The translations under genes were made by a program, and so were the position numbers. From positions 28,688 through 92,687 of the forward strand of contig NZ_JAJISD010000010.1 in NCBI RefSeq assembly GCF_020880995.1: a DNA stretch of 64,000 bases, in the 5' to 3' direction. Of the stretch, positions 33,486-43,683 are shown in pieces. Numbering within the stretch: the stretch's first letter is position 1; every line of letters begins with the position of its first letter. Under the pieces are notes generated by a model. The model worked only from the letters and a program-made list of their open reading frames with translations, was not told where the DNA came from and searched no databases. This stretch comes from Reyranella aquatilis. GTDB lineage: Bacteria; Pseudomonadota; Alphaproteobacteria; Reyranellales; Reyranellaceae.

Positions 33486-34403
33486 TCAGGAAACCGCGGC
33501 GACGGCCTGCAGCATGGATTCCCGATCGGCGCCTGCGACGTTCTCGGCGATGCGGCCCGACTCGACCTCGCCCTCCAGCGAGCAGCGGTACATCACGCGA
33601 GGCTTGGTCTGGTCGAAGTCGCCCAGTGCCACGTGGCAGCTGCAGCGATTGTCCCACATCACCACGTCGCCCAGGCTCCAGCGATGGCGGTAGACGAACT
33701 CCGGCGATGTCGCATGTGCGTTGAGCATTGCGAGCAGGCTCTGGCTCTCGTCGTCGGACATGCCGAGGAAGCGGCGGATGCGCTGATTGACCAGCAGCGA
33801 CTTGCGACCGGTCTCGGGATGCGTGCGCACGACGGGGTGGATGATCGGCGGATTGCGCCGCTTCATTTCGGCGACCACGGTCGGATCGCGCTGCTCGATG
33901 CCGCGCACCATCGAGACGTCGTGCACCGCCTCGAGGTTCTCGAGCAGGGCACGGATGGGCGGCGTCAGCGTTTCGAGCGCGAGATAAAGGTTGGCCCACA
34001 TCGTGTCGCCACCGACCGGCGGCTTCTCCTTGCAGTGCAGGATCGCTCCCTTCGCGGGACGCGACGTGTAGCTGAGGTCGGTGTGCCAGTTGCGGCCCGA
34101 ATTGTAGGTGCCCGACTTCTTGCCGCCGACCGTCTTGTTGCTGAGGACCAGGATCTCGCGATGGTCCGGATGCAGCGTCGACGGCGCCTGGGACTCGTGA
34201 TTGTCGAGCACCCCGAAGCGGCGGGAGAAGGCAATCTGCTCCTCCGGCGTCAGGTCCTGTTCTGGAAAGACGAGAACGATATGCTCGAGCCAGGCCTTGT
34301 TAATCTCCTCATGCTGCGCGTTGGTCAGCGGCTTGCGAAGGTCGATGCCACGGATTTCCGCGCCCGCCGCGAAGCCCAGAGGGGTGATTTCGAGTGAGTT
34401 CAT
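33486..34403 (-). CDS. TauD/TfdA-family Fe(II)/2-oxoglutarate dioxygenase
   Basis: A 305-residue member. The iron triad is in NWHTDLSYTSRP (HxD) and DNRCSCHVALGDFD (distal His). The 2-oxoglutarate arginine follows in PRVMYRCSLEGE. It shares LGFAAGAEIRGIDLRKPLT at the start with TauD. The substrate is probably a sulfonate, aryloxyacid or similar acid, not resolvable from sequence. The start at 34403 has GGGAG upstream; the frame runs on to 34640, but only across the divergent regulator gene. It is the first gene of a TauD-Bug pair. Confidence 0.88.
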   Translation of the reverse strand: MNSLEITPLGFAAGAEIRGIDLRKPLTNAQHEEINKAWLEHIVLVFPEQDLTPEEQIAFSRRFGVLDNHESQAPSTLHPDHREILVLSNKTVGGKKSGTYNSGRNWHTDLSYTSRPAKGAILHCKEKPPVGGDTMWANLYLALETLTPPIRALLENLEAVHDVSMVRGIEQRDPTVVAEMKRRNPPIIHPVVRTHPETGRKSLLVNQRIRRFLGMSDDESQSLLAMLNAHATSPEFVYRHRWSLGDVVMWDNRCSCHVALGDFDQTKPRVMYRCSLEGEVESGRIAENVAGADRESMLQAVAAVS

Positions 34404-34464
34404 GTCATTTCTCCCGGGCTGCGAACCTACCCAGCGCCCTGATGATCGGTCAATATACTGTTTA

Positions 34465-34475
34465 TTGTCAGACAA
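34465..34475. promoter_or_regulatory. FadR-subfamily GntR operator, TTGTCAGACAA
   Basis: This perfect 11-bp palindrome matches the operator consensus TNGTNNNACNA of the FadR (FCD) branch of GntR regulators at every defined position. It lies in the 87-bp gap between the TauD gene and the gntR gene, 15 bp before the regulator start. It probably mediates autoregulation and control of the TauD-Bug operon, with release by an acidic ligand. Confidence 0.72.
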
Positions 34476-34490
34476 GATAGGTTCATTGCC

Positions 34491-35210
34491 ATGGACGTCA
34501 GCCCCGACTCCGAGACCCCGCTCGGACGGCTTGTGAAGTCGCTGCCCGAGCGACTGGCGGAGCGCGTGCTGGAGGACGTGATGACGGGTCGACTGAAGCC
34601 CGGGGATCGTCTCAAGGAGGAACTGCTCGCCCAGACCCACGCGGTCAGCCGCGCCACGGTGCGCGAGGCGCTGATTGCGCTGGCGCGGCAGGGCTACGTG
34701 GTGCGCATCCCGCGCTCGGGCGCGCGCATCGCCGAATTCTCCCGCCGGGATCTCGATGACCTGTTCGAACTGCGCGCCGCGTTGCTCGCGACCGCGGCCG
34801 AGCGTTACACCCGCCAGGCGGGTCCGGATCAGAAAGCCGAACTGGAGGTGTTGGTGGCCGACCTGGAAAGGATGGCGGCAACGATAGACACCTCACCGCA
34901 GGACTTCGCCAGCCAGTCGGTTCGAATCCAGACCTTCCTCACGGAGCGCTGCGGCAACAACCACCTGCCCGACATGTACAAACGGCTGGCGGGAATGGGC
35001 ATGTGGCAGCTGATCCGCGGCCAGGCCAGCAGCTTCCTGACACCGGCAGGCCGTGCGGAGTCGGCGGCCGACTGGCGGCGCCTTGCAGATCGAGTCTCGG
35101 CCGCCGATCCGGAGGGGGCCGGGCGCGCGGCCCGTCTGCTGCTCGAACACTCAGCCGTTCGCGTGCGCCAGCACTTTGACGAGGTCGTGCGCTCGGGTCC
35201 GCGACCCTAG
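34491..35210 (+). CDS. GntR-family transcriptional regulator (FCD/FadR branch)
   Basis: A 239-residue regulator. The winged helix-turn-helix at about 20-85 has LAERVLEDVMTGRLKPGDRLKEELLA, then VSRATVREALIALARQGYV and PRSGARIAEF. An all-helical FCD domain follows (DLDDLFELRAALLATAAERY, MYKRLAGMGMWQLIRG). Ligands of this branch are mostly organic acids. It is divergent from the TauD-Bug operon and a consensus operator lies between them. Repression of both units is likely. Confidence 0.9.
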   Translation: MDVSPDSETPLGRLVKSLPERLAERVLEDVMTGRLKPGDRLKEELLAQTHAVSRATVREALIALARQGYVVRIPRSGARIAEFSRRDLDDLFELRAALLATAAERYTRQAGPDQKAELEVLVADLERMAATIDTSPQDFASQSVRIQTFLTERCGNNHLPDMYKRLAGMGMWQLIRGQASSFLTPAGRAESAADWRRLADRVSAADPEGAGRAARLLLEHSAVRVRQHFDEVVRSGPRP

Positions 35211-35213
35211 CGA

Positions 35214-35501
35214 TCAGGCGACCGCGTCGATCACCCGGGCCAGCGCCACGTCCTTCAGTGACACGCCGCCGGCATCGTGGGTCGAGAGCACGATCTCGAC
35301 CTTGTTGTAGACGTTCGACCATTCGGGATGATGGTCGGCCTTCTCGGCGGCCATCGCGACGCGAGTCATGAATCCCCAGGCCTCGTTGAAGTCGGCGAAC
35401 CTGAAGCTCTTCTGGATCGCATCGCGGCCACGCACCTTCTTCCAGCCCTTGATGGTGGCGAGGGCCTGGCTTCGGGCCTTGCCGGCGAGTTTGGCGGTCA
35501 T
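35214..35501 (-). CDS. phhB: Pterin-4a-carbinolamine dehydratase
   Basis: A 95-residue protein of the PCD/DCoH family. [40 protein letters not shown] contains the catalytic His-His-Pro-x-W and the T-H-x-x-G-x-[ST] motif. The enzyme dehydrates the hydroxypterin made by aromatic amino acid hydroxylases so the cofactor can be reused. No such hydroxylase is adjacent. AAGGAG is placed properly for the ATG at 35501 (seven bases) but too close to the in-frame ATG at 35507, so 35501 is taken as the start. Confidence 0.9.
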   Translation of the reverse strand: MTAKLAGKARSQALATIKGWKKVRGRDAIQKSFRFADFNEAWGFMTRVAMAAEKADHHPEWSNVYNKVEIVLSTHDAGGVSLKDVALARVIDAVA

Positions 35502-35582
35502 CTGCATTCTCCTTGGTTGGCGTGAAGCTTGCCTCATCGCAGCGCAGCGGCCTAGGCTCGTGCCAACAAACCGGAGGCTTTC

Positions 35583-37121
35583 TTGAAGATCACCCGACGT
35601 ACCGCCCTAATTTCTACGACGGCCGCCGTGCTGGGCGCCGGCGCCGCCGTGCCGGCGTCCGCGCAGAAGAGCGCCGACCAGCTGCGCATCCTGTTCAACG
35701 ACGCCGTGCCCAACGTCGACATGTACTTCAACAGCCAGCGCACCGGCCTGATCCTCGCGCACCAGGCGTGGGACATGCTGGTCCATCGCGATCCCGCGAC
35801 TTTCGAGATCAAGCCGTCGCTGGCCACCGACTGGAAGTTCACCGACGACAACACGCTCGATCTTACGATCCGGCAGGGCGTGAAGTTCCACGACGGCAGC
35901 GGTCTCACGCCCGACGATGTCGTCTACACGATCAACATGGCGGCCGATCCCGCGTCCAAAGTCGCGACGCCGTCGAACTATGCCTGGATCGACAAGGCCG
36001 AGAAGACCGGCGACTGGACGGTGCGGATCAAGATGAAGCGTCCGACCCCGGCGGCGCTCGAGTATCTCGCCATGGTGACGCCGATCCATCCCAAGGCCTA
36101 TCGCGAGAAGGTCGGTCCCGAGGGCTTCTCGGCCAAGCCGGTCGGCGCGGGCCCGTACAAGATCGTGAAGAACGACCAGGGCAAGGAGATCTTCTTCGAA
36201 CGCTTCGACGATTACTGGAAGGGCTCGCCCAAGGGCGTGCCGGCGATCAAGAAGCTGCATGTGCGCTTCGTGCCCGACCTCGCCACCGCGGTGACCGAGG
36301 TGCTGGCGCAGAAGGCCGACTGGATCTGGAACATCAACCCCGACCAGGCCAACGACATCAACAAGATGCCGTTCCTGCAGGCCGTCCGGCAGGAATCGAT
36401 GCGTGTCGGCTACCTCTCGATCGATGCCGCAGGCCGCTCGGGCGCCGGCAATCCGCTGACCAACCTCAAGGTGCGCCAGGCGATCTGGCACGCGGTCGAC
36501 CGCAAGCAGTTCGCCGAGAAGCTGGTCGGCGGCGGCAGCCGCGTGCCGCCGGCGCCCTGCTTCCCCAGCCAGTTCGGCTGCGATGCCGATGCCGCCGTGA
36601 AGTACGACTACGATCCGGCCAAGGCCAAGGCACTGCTGGCGGAAGCGGGCTTCCCCAACGGCTTCGACGTCGAGATGGTGAGCTACGTGCAGCCGACTTC
36701 GTGGGGCGCGGCAATCCAGAACTATCTCAACGCCGTCGGCATCCGCGCCAAGATCACCCAGCTGCAGGTCGCGCCGGCCATCCAGAAGGCCCAGAAGGGC
36801 GAGGCGCCGCTCTACATGGGCAGCTGGGGCAGCTACTCGATCAACGACGTGTCGGCGATCCTGCCGGTGATGTTCGGCGCCGGGGCGCTTGACAACTATT
36901 CGAAGGACCCCGAGCTCGAGAAGCTGGTCGCCGAGGGTGGCGCCACGTCCAACACCGAGGCACGCAAGAAGGCCTACTCCGCGGCGGTGAAGATTGCGAC
37001 CGAGAAGGCCTACTGGCTGCCGATCAACACCTACGTGAACACCTACGCCTTCTCCAAGGCGCTGGACTTCAAGACCTTCCCGGACGAGCTGCCGCGCTTC
37101 TACTTCGCGAAGTGGAAGTGA
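35583..37121 (+). CDS. Peptide/nickel-type ABC transporter substrate-binding protein (SBP family 5)
   Basis: A 512-residue periplasmic receptor. The Tat-type signal ([27 protein letters not shown]) is followed by the family 5 signature [37 protein letters not shown] and [11 protein letters not shown] come next, and [19 protein letters not shown] later. It binds oligopeptides or similar solutes for the Dpp-type permease encoded on the other strand just downstream. The start is TTG with GGAGGC five bases upstream. It is divergent from phhB. Confidence 0.9.
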   Translation: MKITRRTALISTTAAVLGAGAAVPASAQKSADQLRILFNDAVPNVDMYFNSQRTGLILAHQAWDMLVHRDPATFEIKPSLATDWKFTDDNTLDLTIRQGVKFHDGSGLTPDDVVYTINMAADPASKVATPSNYAWIDKAEKTGDWTVRIKMKRPTPAALEYLAMVTPIHPKAYREKVGPEGFSAKPVGAGPYKIVKNDQGKEIFFERFDDYWKGSPKGVPAIKKLHVRFVPDLATAVTEVLAQKADWIWNINPDQANDINKMPFLQAVRQESMRVGYLSIDAAGRSGAGNPLTNLKVRQAIWHAVDRKQFAEKLVGGGSRVPPAPCFPSQFGCDADAAVKYDYDPAKAKALLAEAGFPNGFDVEMVSYVQPTSWGAAIQNYLNAVGIRAKITQLQVAPAIQKAQKGEAPLYMGSWGSYSINDVSAILPVMFGAGALDNYSKDPELEKLVAEGGATSNTEARKKAYSAAVKIATEKAYWLPINTYVNTYAFSKALDFKTFPDELPRFYFAKWK

Positions 37122-37177
37122 CACGCCGAAGGCGTGTCATCCCGGGCGTAGCCCAGGGATCTCTTTTCCAGAGATCC
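37119..37177. terminator. Three consecutive hairpins between convergent transport genes
   Basis: Starting at the stop codon of the receptor gene are TGACACGCC-GAA-GGCGTGTCA (37119-37139, 9-bp stem), TCCCGGGC-GTA-GCCCAGGGA (37140-37159), and GGATCTCT-TTTCC-AGAGATCC (37157-37177). They reach the stop codon of the convergent ATPase gene. This looks like a shared bidirectional terminator built from a dispersed repeat of the TGTCATCCCGGG type. Confidence 0.7.
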
Positions 37178-38135
37178 TAGGGAACCAGCAGACACTCCAC
37201 GCCGCCGCCAGGTCGAGGCCTGAGCGGCGGCGTTTCCGTCGCGCAGCGCGGTTCGGCGATCGGGCAGCGCGGATGGAAGCGGCATCCCGGCGGGATGTTG
37301 GCCGGATCAGGCATGACGTCGCCCAGGCCCACATCGGGCACGCCGAGGCCGGGCTCCGGCGTCAGCACCGAGGCCAACAGCGCCTTGGTGTAGGGATGCT
37401 CCGGGTCGTGGAACAGCGCCTGCGTCGGCTTCTTCTCGACGATGCGGCCGAGATACATCACCGCCACCTCGCTCGCGACGTGCTCGACGACCGCGAGATT
37501 GTGGCTGATGAACAGATAGGTGAGGCCGAGGTCGCGGCGCAGCTCGGCCAGCAGGTTCAGGATCTGCGCCTGTACCGAGACGTCGAGTGCCGAGGTTGGC
37601 TCGTCGCACACCACGATGCGCGGCCGCAGCACCAGGGCACGGGCGATCGCGACCCTCTGGCGCTGGCCGCCGGAGAGTTCGGCCGGCAGGCGATTGCCCA
37701 TCTCGCCCGGCAGGCCGACGCGGCTCAGCATCTCGTCGACGCGCCGGGCAATCTCGGCGCGCGAGAAGGTCCCCTGCGCCTGCAGCGGCATCGCCACGAT
37801 GTCGCGAATGCGGGTCAGCGGATTGAGCGAGGAGAACGGATCCTGGAAAACCGGCTGGATCAGCCGTGCGCGGGCCTTGCGGTCCATGTCGACGATGCGC
37901 TGGCCCTCGACGGCGATATCGCCGGAGTCGGGTTCGAGCAGGCCGAGGATCAGGCGCGCGAGCGTGGACTTGCCGCAGCCCGATTCGCCCACGACGCCCA
38001 GCACGCCGCCCGGCGGCACGGCAAACGAGACGCCGTCGACGGCGACGACGCGACGGTCCTTGCCGAGGACACCGCCGGCGACGCGGAAAGTCTTGCCCAC
38101 CGAGCGGAGTTCGATCGCGGGTGTGGTCGTCGTGC

Positions 38136-38139
<4 letters not shown>
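37177..38139 (-). CDS. Oligopeptide/dipeptide ABC transporter ATPase (DppF/OppF-like)
   Basis: A 320-residue ATPase. Walker A is GESGCGKST, the signature LSGGQRQRVAIARAL and Walker B RIVVCDEPTSALD. The C-terminal oligopeptide-transporter extension has YTKALLASV, then PPGCRFHPRCP with the four-cysteine pattern typical of DppD/F proteins (CRFHPRCPIAEPRC and the final C). It overlaps the upstream ATPase gene by ATGA, starting at 38139. It works as heterodimer partner of that protein, powering the two permeases. It is the last gene of the operon. Confidence 0.92.
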
Positions 38140-39088
<949 letters not shown>

Positions 39089-39092
<4 letters not shown>

Positions 39093-39955
39093 GAGCGGGA
39101 CCTAGTGCCGAAGGCGTCGCGCAACCCGTCGCCCAGCAGGTTGATTCCGAGCACCAGCACGAACAGCGCCACGCCCGGAATCACGATCACCCACGGGCTG
39201 AAGAACATGTAGTCCTTCGCCTCCGCGATCATCAGGCCCCAGGAGGGCAGAGGTGGCGGCACGCCGAGGCCGAGGAACGACAGCGTCGCCTCAAGCAGGA
39301 TGGCGAGCGCGATCTCGAGCGTCGCCACCACGACGAGGTGGCTCGCGATGTTGGGCAGCACCTCGCGCGACAGCACGCGGAAGCGCGAACAGCCGGCGCA
39401 CCAGGCGGCGGCCACGAAGTCGAGGTTGCGCACCTGCATGGAGGTCGATCGCGCCACGACGGCGAAGCGGTCCCACAACAGCAGGCCGAGCGTCAGCACC
39501 AGCAGGGTCATCGAGGTGCCGAGCAGGCCGACCACGGCCAGTGCCACCAGCACGACCGGGATCGAGAGGCGGGTGGTGATGGCGAACAGCACGGCGTCGT
39601 CGATGCGCCCGCCGAAGAAGCCGCCCAGCACGCCGATGGTGATGCCGATCAGGCCTGACACGATGGTGACGGTGATGCCGATCAGCATCGAGATGCGGCA
39701 GCCCCAGATCAGGCGCGAGAGATAGTCGCGACCGAGCTGGTCGGTGCCGAGGATGAAGTCGGGATTGTGCCCCTCCATCCAGAACGGCACGAGAAGGCGG
39801 CGGTTGAGGTCCTGGGCGAACGGATCGTGCGGCACGATCAGCGGCGCGAAGACGGCGCAGAACAGCGCGATGCCCACGATGATCGCGCCGATCCAGGTGC
39901 CGGCGCTCTTCCAGCCACGTCGCGGGCCGGCATTGACCGTGACGGCGGTGCTCAT
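39089..39955 (-). CDS. Dipeptide/oligopeptide ABC transporter permease (DppC-like)
   Basis: A 288-residue inner-membrane permease with about six helices. It has the N-terminal DppC pattern (LIVPHDPFAQDLNRRLL, then HNPDFILGTDQLGRDYLSRLIWG) and the EAA loop for ATPase contact (VAAAWCAGCSRFRVLSREVLPNIASHLVV). It lies nine bases after the DppB-like gene and is coupled to the DppD-like gene. It pairs with DppB to form the channel. Confidence 0.91.
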
Positions 39956-39965
39956 GCGCCCATCC

Positions 39966-40880
39966 TCATGCGCGAAGCCTCGGGTCGAGCACGGCGTTCA
40001 GCAAGTCCGAAACCATGGTCAGGGCGACGTAGATGACGGCGAGGACGAGCACGACGGCCTGAACCACGGGGAAATCGTTCTTGGCGATGCTCTCCCAGGC
40101 GAGGAAGCCGACACCATGCAGGGCGAAGACCTGCTCGATCACGATCGAGCCGCCCAGCATGAAGCCGAGCTGCACGGCGGCGATCGCCACGACCGGAATG
40201 GCGGCGTTGCGCAGCGCGTGCTTCAGCAGGATCGAGGCGCGCGACAGGCCCTTGGCGCGCGCGGTGCGAATATAGTCGCTGCCCATCGCCTGGATCATGC
40301 CGGCGCGCGTCAGGCGCGTGAGGGCCGGCACTGCGGAGAAGGCCAGCACGATGCCGGGCATCACGAAATGCTCCCATGAGCCCGTACCCGAGATCGGCAG
40401 CCAGCCCAGCGTCAGTCCGAAGACGATCATCAGGAGCAGACCGAGCCAGAAGGACGGCATCGCCTGGCCGATCAGGGCGATCATCTGTACCGCGCGATCG
40501 AAGTTGGTGTTTTCACGCACAGCCGCAAGAATACCCATCGGGATCGAGATCAGGAGCGCGAGCGAGAGGCCGGTCAGGCCAAGGGTCAGTGTCACCGGCA
40601 TGCGCTCTGCAATCAGCGTCGAGACGCGCGTCTGGAAGAAATAGCTGTTGCCGAGATCGCCGGTGACGGCGCGGCCCACCCAATCGAAGAACTGCGTCAG
40701 CACGGGCCGGTCGAGGCCATAGGCCTTGCGGACCGCCTCGATGTCGGTCTGCGTGGCGTTCGGACCGGCGATGGAAATGGCGAGATCGCCCGACAGCCGC
40801 GTCAGGATGAATGCGAGCGTCATGACGGTCGCGGCGACGAGCAGTGCCACGATCAGGCGGCGGACGAGGAAACGAAGCAT
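39966..40880 (-). CDS. Dipeptide/oligopeptide ABC transporter permease (DppB-like)
   Basis: A 304-residue permease. The start at 40880 gives the standard MLRFLVRRLIVALLVAATV opening. RMPVTLTLGLTGLSLALLISIPMGILAA, QAMPSFWLGLLLMIVFG and the EAA loop YIRTARAKGLSRASILLKHALRNA are family hallmarks. First gene of the minus-strand transport operon B-C-D-F. The receptor gene is convergent and separate, so receptor and membrane parts are transcribed independently. Confidence 0.91.
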   Translation of the reverse strand: MLRFLVRRLIVALLVAATVMTLAFILTRLSGDLAISIAGPNATQTDIEAVRKAYGLDRPVLTQFFDWVGRAVTGDLGNSYFFQTRVSTLIAERMPVTLTLGLTGLSLALLISIPMGILAAVRENTNFDRAVQMIALIGQAMPSFWLGLLLMIVFGLTLGWLPISGTGSWEHFVMPGIVLAFSAVPALTRLTRAGMIQAMGSDYIRTARAKGLSRASILLKHALRNAAIPVVAIAAVQLGFMLGGSIVIEQVFALHGVGFLAWESIAKNDFPVVQAVVLVLAVIYVALTMVSDLLNAVLDPRLRA

Positions 40881-41014
40881 GGGCGGCGGCGAGCTTAGTC
40901 GGGATCGGTCGGGAAGGCGATGCGAATACCGCGCCAAACCTCCGGACAGCAAGGGCCGCAAACGGTCACGACGGAGCGCTTGGCGCGGGCGCGCCGGTCC
41001 TATATGGGGGAGTC

Positions 41015-41470
41015 ATGCCGGTCTTCAACAATCCTCGGCGCACGCCCTGCTTCGGCCTGGCGCCCACATTGGAGGATTTCGAAGCGATCGCCGCCGAGGC
41101 GCTCGCGACGATCCCCGAGGAGTTTCGCAAGCATATCGGCAACGTGCGCATCCAGATCGACGATTTCCCGTCGGACGAAGTCGAGAAGCAGATGGAGCTC
41201 GACACGCCGTTCGACCTGCTCGGTCTCTATCAGGGCGTTTCGATGATGGAGCGCGGCGCGGGCCACGTCGCCAACGATATCGACCGGATCTTCCTCTATC
41301 GCCGTCCGATCCTCGACTACTGGTGCGAATCGGGCGAGGACCTGCCGCACATCGTGCGCCATGTGCTGATCCACGAGATCGGCCATCACTTCGGCCTGAG
41401 CGACGACGACATGGAAGCGATCGAAGCCAAGGCCGAGGAAGAATCGCAGCGCGTGCAGCCCAACGCCTGA
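41015..41470 (+). CDS. Zincin-like metallopeptidase family protein
   Basis: A 151-residue protein of the PF06262 type. The zinc motif HExxH is in LIHEIGHHFGLSDDDM near the C-terminus. The N-terminal NPRRTPCFGLAPTLEDFEAIAAEALATIPEEF and central GLYQGVSMMERG are typical. Family members fold like minimal zincins; physiological substrates are not known. The start at 41015 has GGGGGAG upstream. Confidence 0.87.
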   Translation: MPVFNNPRRTPCFGLAPTLEDFEAIAAEALATIPEEFRKHIGNVRIQIDDFPSDEVEKQMELDTPFDLLGLYQGVSMMERGAGHVANDIDRIFLYRRPILDYWCESGEDLPHIVRHVLIHEIGHHFGLSDDDMEAIEAKAEEESQRVQPNA

Positions 41471-41488
41471 CGCGCTTCCTCTTCTTCC

Positions 41489-41513
41489 TCCTCTCCCCGT
41501 CAGCGGGAGAGGA
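41489..41513. terminator. Bidirectional hairpin between convergent genes
   Basis: TCCTCTCCC (41489-41497) pairs perfectly with GGGAGAGGA (41505-41513) around a seven-base loop. It lies between the metallopeptidase and the SOD-like gene, 18 bp after one stop and 9 bp before the other. No long T-run is present on either side. Confidence 0.5.
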
Positions 41514-41522
41514 ACATGATAA

Positions 41523-42236
41523 TCAAACCCTCATCGCCTCGCGGTAGAGCCGCTCCGCGTTCGTCCACTTGATCGCCTGGACGAAGGCCTCGATGTAGCG
41601 AGCGACGTCCTTCTCGTAGTCGGCGGCGTAGGCATGCTCGTACATGTCCATCACGAGCAGCGGCACGCCCCCGGCCGGAGCCATGGAATCGTTCTCGGCG
41701 CGGTAGTTGAAGAGACGCTTGTCGCGCGGTGCATAGGCGAGGACCACCCAGCCCGTTCCCGCGCCGAGCGACCTGCCGATGCCGCCGAACTCCGCCTTCC
41801 AGCGATCGAGGCTGCCGAAGTCGCGCGACAGGGCCTGGGCCAGCAGACCGGACGGCTGGCCGGGTGTCTCGGAAAGACCCTCGAAGTAGATCTCGTGCAG
41901 GATGATCGCGTTCTGTGCCGCCTGCTCGTCGCGCTTGAGTTCGCCCAGCCGCTCGGGCGTGACGTCCGCAAAGTCGATGCGCGCCAATTCCTCGCTGACC
42001 GCGTTCAGCTTCTTCACCATGCCGGCATACTCGGTGTCGTGATGTCTGCGCAGGAGGTCGGCCGACAGCCCCTTGACCTTGTCGGGATTGATCACGAGCG
42101 GCTTGGGCGTCGCCTTCGGGGCAGCGACAGAGGTGGCCAGTTGCGGGGCGGTCGACTGGGCGCGCGCGCCCAGCGCAAAGCCGCCAACCAGTAAGCCGGC
42201 GCCTGCGGCCAGCGAACGGCGCGACATGTCGGTCAT
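41523..42236 (-). CDS. Exported Fe/Mn-superoxide-dismutase-like protein with altered second shell
   Basis: A 237-residue protein. It starts with a Tat signal (SRRSLAAGAGLLVGGFALGARA), so it acts in the periplasm. All four metal ligands of Fe/Mn SODs are kept: H65, H114, D197 and H201. Aligned without gaps around the first ligand to E. coli SodB, the gateway Tyr34 becomes Met73 and His30 becomes Glu69. In the DxWEH motif the Trp becomes Tyr199 (MDMYEHAY). These second-shell residues tune the metal and supply protons, so dismutase activity may be low or replaced by another function. AGGAG precedes the start. Confidence 0.75.
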   Translation of the reverse strand: MTDMSRRSLAAGAGLLVGGFALGARAQSTAPQLATSVAAPKATPKPLVINPDKVKGLSADLLRRHHDTEYAGMVKKLNAVSEELARIDFADVTPERLGELKRDEQAAQNAIILHEIYFEGLSETPGQPSGLLAQALSRDFGSLDRWKAEFGGIGRSLGAGTGWVVLAYAPRDKRLFNYRAENDSMAPAGGVPLLVMDMYEHAYAADYEKDVARYIEAFVQAIKWTNAERLYREAMRV

Positions 42237-42270
42237 GAGGGCTCCTGCGTGTTCGCTGGAAGAACGCCGG

Positions 42271-43683
42271 TCAGGGAGAGGAGTTGCGCCGCACCGGAGG
42301 GACCCGGTATCGCCCCTCGATCAGCGCCTGCTCGGGCAGGAAGGCGCGCAGCACAAGGCGCATCGGTCCCGCGGGGGCGGGCAGCCAGTTCGCCACCCGA
42401 TCGGCCGACGGCCGGTCCCGCTGGATGTAGATCGTGAGCGATCCGTCGGCGCCGTGAACCAGACCGGGAGTCCGGTCGCCCACCGAATATCGGTCGATGA
42501 CGTTTTCGCTGAAATAGGCACGGCCTTCCGGCGTGACCTCGTAGGCGGACAGGGACCAGAAGGCCCTCACCGGCGGCAGGCCTCCGGCGGGGAAGGTGAG
42601 CACATAGCGCTCGGTGCCCAGGAGCGGCTGCCGGTCCGCATCCTGGGAGCCGGTCACATAGACCGCCTCGCCGGGCATCAGAGCGCCGAGCGCCGTCAGC
42701 GCGGTGGCGGCCCGATAGAGATAGTCGTCGCCGAAATTGCCGAAATGCCGCTCGCCATAGGTCCAGCCGTCGATCGTGCGGCCCCTTCCGGCGGCGGCGC
42801 GGATGTCGGCATGACCCTGCTCTATGCCGGTGCGGATGGCGCGACGTTCGGCTTCGGTGAAGGCGCGCTGGTCGAACTTGCGTCCGGGCTTCAGCTTCAG
42901 CGGCGCCAGCGCCTCGAACAGCGGGCCGTCGCGCGCCGGCAAGGGGCTCTCGCCGAGCGCCCGCATGCCGACGTCGAACAGGTCGAAAGGCTCGTCGGGA
43001 TGGGCGGCCGGCCAGTCTGCGACGGGTTCGGGCGGTGCCTGCGTGCGGAAGCGCATCAGCTCGCCGGTCTCCAGGATACGCCGTTCGTTGCGCATGTCCG
43101 GCGTTTCCAGCAGCACGCGGCTCTGCAGGATGCGCGCACGGTCAAGTTCCTCGGGACCGTCGACCAGGATGCGGCCCAGAAGCCAGACCGACGTCGTCGG
43201 CGCCCGCACCAGCACGACGTCGCCCGGCGCATCGCCATTCCACGTCGGGCCGACGATCATGTGCGTGGCCCGTCCCTTGCTGCCGAGCCGATGGCTGACC
43301 ACGAGAAAATTGTCGGTGAACAGGTCGATGAAGGCATAGCTGTAATAGAGGTCGCCGACCGGCGGTACCGTGAGGAACAGGGGTTCAAGCGAGAGATCGA
43401 GCCAGGCCGATGAATAGAGTGTGTCGGCATTGGGCGCTGTCATCTCGCGCGTGCGGGCGTCGGCGAGGGTCGGGACATGACGGAACCGATTGAGCCTCTG
43501 CCGCTGCGGGTTCTGCTCATCGACCGTCGCGCGCCAGCGGGCGCGATACATCTCGTAGATCGGGAAGAGGTAGATGGTCGCGCGCGCGGCGAGGTCGCGC
43601 AGGCTGGTCGATGCTTCCTGGGCCCCGGCGAGGGCGGGCATGCCAAGCAGGCCTGCCAGCGCGGCACGGCGACCGATCCTCAC
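42271..43683 (-). CDS. DUF1254/DUF1214 domain protein, exported
   Basis: A 470-residue protein. A Tat-like signal (RIGRRAALAGLLGMPALAGAQ) is followed by the DUF1254 domain, with YEMYRARW, then RHVPTLADARTREMTAPNADTLYSSAWLDL. The DUF1214 domain is at the C-terminus, with VRAFWSLSAYE, then DRYSVGDR and SLTIYIQRDRP. The family is widespread in proteobacteria with no settled function. Its start overlaps the stop of the Mug glycosylase gene as ATGA. Confidence 0.85.
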   Translation of the reverse strand: MRIGRRAALAGLLGMPALAGAQEASTSLRDLAARATIYLFPIYEMYRARWRATVDEQNPQRQRLNRFRHVPTLADARTREMTAPNADTLYSSAWLDLSLEPLFLTVPPVGDLYYSYAFIDLFTDNFLVVSHRLGSKGRATHMIVGPTWNGDAPGDVVLVRAPTTSVWLLGRILVDGPEELDRARILQSRVLLETPDMRNERRILETGELMRFRTQAPPEPVADWPAAHPDEPFDLFDVGMRALGESPLPARDGPLFEALAPLKLKPGRKFDQRAFTEAERRAIRTGIEQGHADIRAAAGRGRTIDGWTYGERHFGNFGDDYLYRAATALTALGALMPGEAVYVTGSQDADRQPLLGTERYVLTFPAGGLPPVRAFWSLSAYEVTPEGRAYFSENVIDRYSVGDRTPGLVHGADGSLTIYIQRDRPSADRVANWLPAPAGPMRLVLRAFLPEQALIEGRYRVPPVRRNSSP

